This document shows, one piece after another, positions 60,527 through 64,000 of a stretch of DNA of 64,000 bases. Numbering within the stretch: the stretch's first letter is position 1; every line of letters begins with the position of its first letter. The DNA comes from Palsa-504 sp963800415. Its GTDB lineage: Bacteria; Actinomycetota; Actinomycetes; Streptosporangiales; Streptosporangiaceae. The stretch lies in NCBI GenBank assembly GCA_963800415.1, contig CAWDBS010000069.1, positions 37,535 through 101,534 of the forward strand. Reading direction: 5' to 3'. The translations under genes and the position numbers were made by a program. The notes below the pieces were generated by a model. That model was not told where the DNA came from and searched no databases. It worked only from the letters and a program-made list of their open reading frames with translations.

Positions 60527-62581
60527 GTGAGTCTGGGCCTCCAGGAACGTTCGGCACCCGTGGCGCAGGCCCGGCGGCTGACGCCGGCCGGGCTGGCCTG
60601 GGCGGCTGCCGTGATGACGGTGGTCCTGGCGGTCGCAACGGCAGTACTGGCCATCCTCGGCCGTGATGTGTCCCTGCTCCTGGTGCTGGCGCCGCTCACC
60701 TACGCGTTGACGGGCTGCGTGCTGCTGGCCCGGCGGCCTGGTCATCCGATGGGCCCCCTGCTCTGCCTGATCGGGCTGGCCGACGTGATCGCGGTCGTGC
60801 CGTACGCATACGTCCGGTACGCGCTGGTTTACTCGCCCGGTTCGCTGCCGTTCTCGACCGCGATGCTGTGGGTGAACACCTGGGCCTACGCGCCCGCGAC
60901 CAGCCTGGGCGGTATGGTCCTGCTGCTGGTCTTCCCGGAGGGCAGGCTGCTGTCGCGGCGGTTCCGGCCCGCGCTGTGGGCAGCGCTGGCGTTCATCCCG
61001 CTGTCCGTGGCCGGCTACGCCTTCGCCCCGCAGAACCTGGGCGTCCTGTTCCGCCACCATTCGAACCCGTACGCCATGGCGCGGCTGGTGCCGTTGTTCG
61101 ACGCGTTTCAGGCCCTGGCCATAGCATGCGGGCTGGTGGCCGGCGCGGCGGCGGCAGCGAGCGTGACGCTGCGCTGGCGCCGGGCCAACCGGGTCGGACG
61201 CCAGCAGCTCAAGTGGCTGCTGGCCGTGCTGCCGTTCACCATCGCCTCGCTGATCGCCACCCTGGTCTTCCCGGGCACGTGGAGCCTGCTCCTGGCGCTG
61301 CCGGCCGGCATCCTGATGCCCATCGCCATCGGGATCGCGGTCCTGCGGTACAAGCTCTACGAGATCGACATCCTGCTGAACCGGGCGGCGCTGTACGGCA
61401 CGCTGACCGCGGGGATGGCCGGGGTCTACCTGGCCGTGGTCGTGATCGCCCAGTCATTTCGCTCGGTCTTCGGCCTGAAGGGCACTGGCCTGCCCGTTCA
61501 GGTCATCGCGACCGTGCTGGCGGCCAGCGCGCTGTGGCCGCTGCACGACCGGGTGCAGCGCCGCGTGGACCGGCTGTTCTACGGCGACCGGGGCGTGCCC
61601 TACGAGGCCCTGGCCCGGCTCGGCCGCCGGGTCGAGGAAGCCGCCGACACCGAGACCGCGCTGCACTCCGTGGTCAAGACGATCGCGGACAGCCTGCGGC
61701 TGCCGTATGCGGCCCTTGAGCTGCGGCTCGGCGACGGGTGGAGCCCGGCCGCCACCTACGGCGAGGCCCCGCCCCAGCTGGTCGCGTTCCCGCTCACCTT
61801 CCAGCGCGAGACGGTCGGGCGGCTCCTGGTCGGCACCCGGTCGCGCGGCGAGCAGCTCGGCCCCGACGACGAGCGGCTGCTGGCCGACCTGGCCCGCCAG
61901 GCCGGCCCGGCCGCCCACGTGGTGGCGCTGCGGCGGGCCCTGGACGTGTCCCGGGCGGGCCTGGTCACGGCGCGGGAAGAGGAGCGGCGGCGGCTGCGCC
62001 GCGACCTGCACGACGGGCTCGGCCCGACGCTAGCCGGCCTGACCCTGGGCCTGGACACGGCCCGGGCCCGCTCGGCCGGGCAGCCCGAGCTGCAGGAACT
62101 GCTGGGCAAGCTGAAGGCGGAGACGCAGCGGGCGGTAGGTGACGTCCGCCGCATCGTCTACGGGCTGCGGCCGCCCGCGCTGGATGAGTTCGGCCTGGTC
62201 GGCTCGCTGCGCGAGGAGGTCGGGCGGCTGAAGTACGAGGCCCCCGCGCTCACCGTTACGCTGGACGTCCCGGACGAGGGCCTGACCGACCTGCCCGCCG
62301 CGGTCGAGGTGGCCTGCTACCGGATCGTGACCGAGGCGCTGACCAACGTCACGAGGCACGCGCACGCCATGCACTGCTCGGTGCGGATACAACTGGATAA
62401 GGACCTTGACGTGGAGATACGCGATGACGGAGTGGGCCTGCCGGAAGGCTGGCGGGCCGGGGTCGGCATCGCGTCGATGCGCGAACGCGTCACCGAACTC
62501 GGCGGAGACCTGGTGATCGAGCCCTGCCTACCGCACGGCACCAGGATCAATGCCCGCCTGCCCGCCCGGGAGCTGCCATGA
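60527..62581 (+). CDS. membrane sensor histidine kinase (NarL/DesK-type, HisKA_3)
   Basis: 684 residues, GTG start. Residues 20-340 contain about eight membrane helices (for example PATSLGGMVLLLVFPEG, LIATLVFPGTWSLLLALPAG). A GAF-like region follows (about 360-460), then HisKA_3 with EEERRRLRRDLHDGLGP (phospho-acceptor His495) and the ATPase domain with EALTNVTRHA and DDGVGLPEG (N and G1 boxes). It phosphorylates the co-encoded response regulator. The sensed signal is unknown; the large membrane region suggests a lipid or redox signal. Confidence 0.95.
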   Translation: MSLGLQERSAPVAQARRLTPAGLAWAAAVMTVVLAVATAVLAILGRDVSLLLVLAPLTYALTGCVLLARRPGHPMGPLLCLIGLADVIAVVPYAYVRYALVYSPGSLPFSTAMLWVNTWAYAPATSLGGMVLLLVFPEGRLLSRRFRPALWAALAFIPLSVAGYAFAPQNLGVLFRHHSNPYAMARLVPLFDAFQALAIACGLVAGAAAAASVTLRWRRANRVGRQQLKWLLAVLPFTIASLIATLVFPGTWSLLLALPAGILMPIAIGIAVLRYKLYEIDILLNRAALYGTLTAGMAGVYLAVVVIAQSFRSVFGLKGTGLPVQVIATVLAASALWPLHDRVQRRVDRLFYGDRGVPYEALARLGRRVEEAADTETALHSVVKTIADSLRLPYAALELRLGDGWSPAATYGEAPPQLVAFPLTFQRETVGRLLVGTRSRGEQLGPDDERLLADLARQAGPAAHVVALRRALDVSRAGLVTAREEERRRLRRDLHDGLGPTLAGLTLGLDTARARSAGQPELQELLGKLKAETQRAVGDVRRIVYGLRPPALDEFGLVGSLREEVGRLKYEAPALTVTLDVPDEGLTDLPAAVEVACYRIVTEALTNVTRHAHAMHCSVRIQLDKDLDVEIRDDGVGLPEGWRAGVGIASMRERVTELGGDLVIEPCLPHGTRINARLPARELP

Positions 62582-63237
62582 CCGAATCGATCCGGGTGCT
62601 GATCGCCGACGATCACCCGCTGTTCCGCGACGGCCTGACCGCGCTGCTGACCGACGGCCCGGACACCGAGCTGGCCGGGGCCGCGACCAGCGGGACCGAG
62701 GCCGTCGAGATGGCCAGGGATACCCAGCCGGACGTGGTCATCATGGACCTGCACATGCCCGGGCTGAACGGCATCGAGGCCACCCGCCGCATCGTGGCCG
62801 ACAGCCCGCACATCACGGTGCTGGTGCTCACCATGTTCGACGACGACGACTCGATCTTCTCCGCGCTGCGGGCCGGCGCCCGCGGCTACCTGCTCAAGGG
62901 CGCCGACCAGGAGCAGATCCATGCCGCCGTCCGGGCCGCCGCCAACGGCGAGATCATCTTCGGCACCCAGCTCGCCGCCCGCATGCTGGCCTACTTCACC
63001 ACCCCGGCCGTGGCCCCGCCGCAGGTGTTCCCGCAGCTGACCGACCGGGAACGCGAGGTGCTCGACCTGGTCGCCCAGGGCCGGGCCAACACGGCCATCG
63101 CGGCCAAGCTGGGCCTGAGCCAGAAGACGGTGCGCAACCACGTCTCCAACATCCTGACCAAGCTGCAGGTCGCCGACCGGGCCCAGGCCATCGTCCAGGC
63201 CAGGGACGCGGGCCTGGGACATCAGTCCCGGGTCTGA
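62578..63237 (+). CDS. NarL/LuxR-family response regulator
   Basis: 219 residues. The receiver has acidic pair Asp11-Asp12, phospho-acceptor Asp57 (VVIMDLHMPG) and the Lys loop GYLLKGA. The C-terminal LuxR-type helix-turn-helix reads LTDREREVLDLVAQG then TAIAAKLGLSQKTVRNHVSN. The ATG overlaps the kinase stop. A GGGAC-N4-GTCCC palindrome lies inside its last codons. It probably autoregulates through the palindromes. Confidence 0.95.
   Translation: MTESIRVLIADDHPLFRDGLTALLTDGPDTELAGAATSGTEAVEMARDTQPDVVIMDLHMPGLNGIEATRRIVADSPHITVLVLTMFDDDDSIFSALRAGARGYLLKGADQEQIHAAVRAAANGEIIFGTQLAARMLAYFTTPAVAPPQVFPQLTDREREVLDLVAQGRANTAIAAKLGLSQKTVRNHVSNILTKLQVADRAQAIVQARDAGLGHQSRV
63216..63229. promoter_or_regulatory. 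DosR-like palindrome GGGACATCAGTCCC within the regulator gene end
   Basis: GGGAC-N4-GTCCC, the same spacing as the upstream site. A half-related GGGACATTTCCC follows at 63238-63249, ahead of the ECF sigma gene. Confidence 0.45.
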
Positions 63238-63385
63238 GGGACATTTCCCGCCTGGCACCGCCGTTTCCCGGCCGGGCATCGCGATTATTTCCCGGGCAAC
63301 TCGTGACGGGTACCCCATGACGGCGGGACGGGTGGTCGCCGAAGCTGTCATCGATGACTCGGCACGCATTGAGGAGAACCGGATC

Positions 63386-64000
63386 ATGACCGCTGAGGCA
63401 GTTTGCACCCTGGTACCGCCCGGACCGGCGAATTCCCCGGCCGAGCCGACGGTGAATGAGTTGGTGGCCCGCGCGCGTGACGGCGACAAGCAGGCGTGGG
63501 ACGCCCTGGTCGAGCGCTTTGCCCCGCTCATCTGGTCGATCTGCCGCCGGCACCGGCTCGGCCGCGCCGATGCCGACGATGTGGGCCAGAGCGTCTGGCT
63601 GCGCCTGGTGAGCCAGCTGGACCGGGTCCGCGATCCAGCCGCGCTTCCCGGCTGGCTGGCCACCACCGCCCGGCGGGAGTGCCTCCGGGTGCTGTGCGCG
63701 GCGCACGGACCGCACGCGGCCGTGTACGTGCGGGACGTCGAGAGCCTCCCGGACGAGCGGGCCGGGCTGGCCGACCAGGGACTGCTCGCAGCCGAGCGCC
63801 AGGCGGCGCTGCGCGAGGCTTTCGCCCAGCTGCCGCCGAACGGCCAGCAGCTGATGAGCCTGCTCATCGCGGACCCGCCGGTGCCGTACGCCGACATCAG
63901 CACCCGGCTGGGCATTCCGGTCGGCAGCATCGGCCCGAACCGCAGTCGTTACCTGGACAAGATGCGCCGCCACCCGGCCGTCGCCGCGCTGATAAACGCC
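63386..64000 (+). CDS. ECF-type sigma factor (partial, runs off the end)
   Basis: 205 codons are visible, still open at base 64000. GAGGAG lies nine bases before the ATG. Sigma region 2: LVARARDGDKQAWDALVERF, DADDVGQSVWLRLVSQLDRV and GWLATTARRECLRVL (pieces). Region 4: LREAFAQLPPNGQQLMSLLI, YADISTRLGIPVGSIGPNRSRYL. The AAHGPHAAV insertion between regions is longer than in classical ECF factors. It follows the response regulator by 148 bp, with a DosR-like half palindrome in the gap, and may be controlled by it. Confidence 0.85.
   Translation, partial: MTAEAVCTLVPPGPANSPAEPTVNELVARARDGDKQAWDALVERFAPLIWSICRRHRLGRADADDVGQSVWLRLVSQLDRVRDPAALPGWLATTARRECLRVLCAAHGPHAAVYVRDVESLPDERAGLADQGLLAAERQAALREAFAQLPPNGQQLMSLLIADPPVPYADISTRLGIPVGSIGPNRSRYLDKMRRHPAVAALINA

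Noticed and set aside
59597..61060. N-terminal extension of the nitronate-monooxygenase frame
   Set aside because: The family starts at the ATG 59596. The upstream open frame runs through a ligase scrap and antisense to the divergent TetR and has no homology pattern.
62317..63930. Long minus-strand reading frame opposite the kinase, regulator and sigma genes
   Set aside because: It is the mirror of strongly conserved plus-strand genes. It has no domain pattern and is explained by GC bias at third positions.

Overview
The window looks like chromosomal DNA from a high-GC actinomycete. Third codon positions are strongly G/C, GTG and TTG starts are common, and lineage markers are present (a WhiB protein, DUF4232 and Cpe/LpqF lipoproteins, several ECF sigma factors, WS/DGAT). 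A filamentous soil genus is likely, but no rRNA or tRNA gene was seen that would place it more precisely. No CRISPR array and no intact insertion sequence was found.

Layout. 0-12 kb: the end of a beta-propeller gene, a DUF1906 protein, a MauE-like membrane protein, two lipoproteins, a DHA2 drug transporter, a CrtI-like FAD enzyme, an alpha/beta hydrolase and a CapA-like lipoprotein. 12-15 kb: a CarH/LitR-type B12-binding MerR regulator overlapping a WhiB gene, divergent from an SRPBCC protein, then a 37-residue membrane peptide and a cold-shock gene. 15-20 kb: a slipin, then a decayed MarR/ABC-exporter pair, a scrap of a luciferase-like oxidoreductase, and a membrane-anchored PLP decarboxylase with a late frameshift. 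20-29 kb: SGNH hydrolase, acetyltransferase, a DUF6424 pair, an alpha/beta hydrolase lipoprotein, several gene scraps, and a GH13 amylosucrase-like gene with a frameshift.

29-35 kb is the most interesting catabolic locus. An IclR regulator and a TRZ/ATZ-type amidohydrolase face an operon of CaiB/BaiF CoA-transferase, citryl-CoA-lyase-like protein and a LigB/LigA-like class III extradiol dioxygenase. Two nearly identical palindromes lie in the shared promoter region. 35-42 kb: phosphoglucomutase, a truncated FAD enzyme, a PHA synthase plus acetoacetyl-CoA reductase pair, and a methyltransferase. 42-48 kb: SDRs, an ECF sigma factor with a SnoaL-like tail, and an HxlR/MFS divergent pair. 47.8-51.7 kb: a tightly packed storage-lipid operon (two alpha/beta hydrolases, WS/DGAT, TetR). 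51.9-55.4 kb: remnants of an integrated element (tyrosine integrase, GntR fragment, membrane protein, terminator). 56-60 kb: a thiolase/enoyl-CoA hydratase fusion gene translationally coupled to a nitronate-monooxygenase-like gene. 60.5-64 kb: a NarL-type two-component system flanked by DosR-like palindromes, then an ECF sigma factor running off the end.

At least seven otherwise well-conserved genes carry single-base frameshifts. Either the assembly has indel errors or the region is decaying, so calls on those genes are given as pseudogene or frameshifted. Storage metabolism recurs (PHA synthesis, wax ester/triacylglycerol synthesis, beta-oxidation type enzymes, glucan enzymes), together with aromatic-type catabolism.
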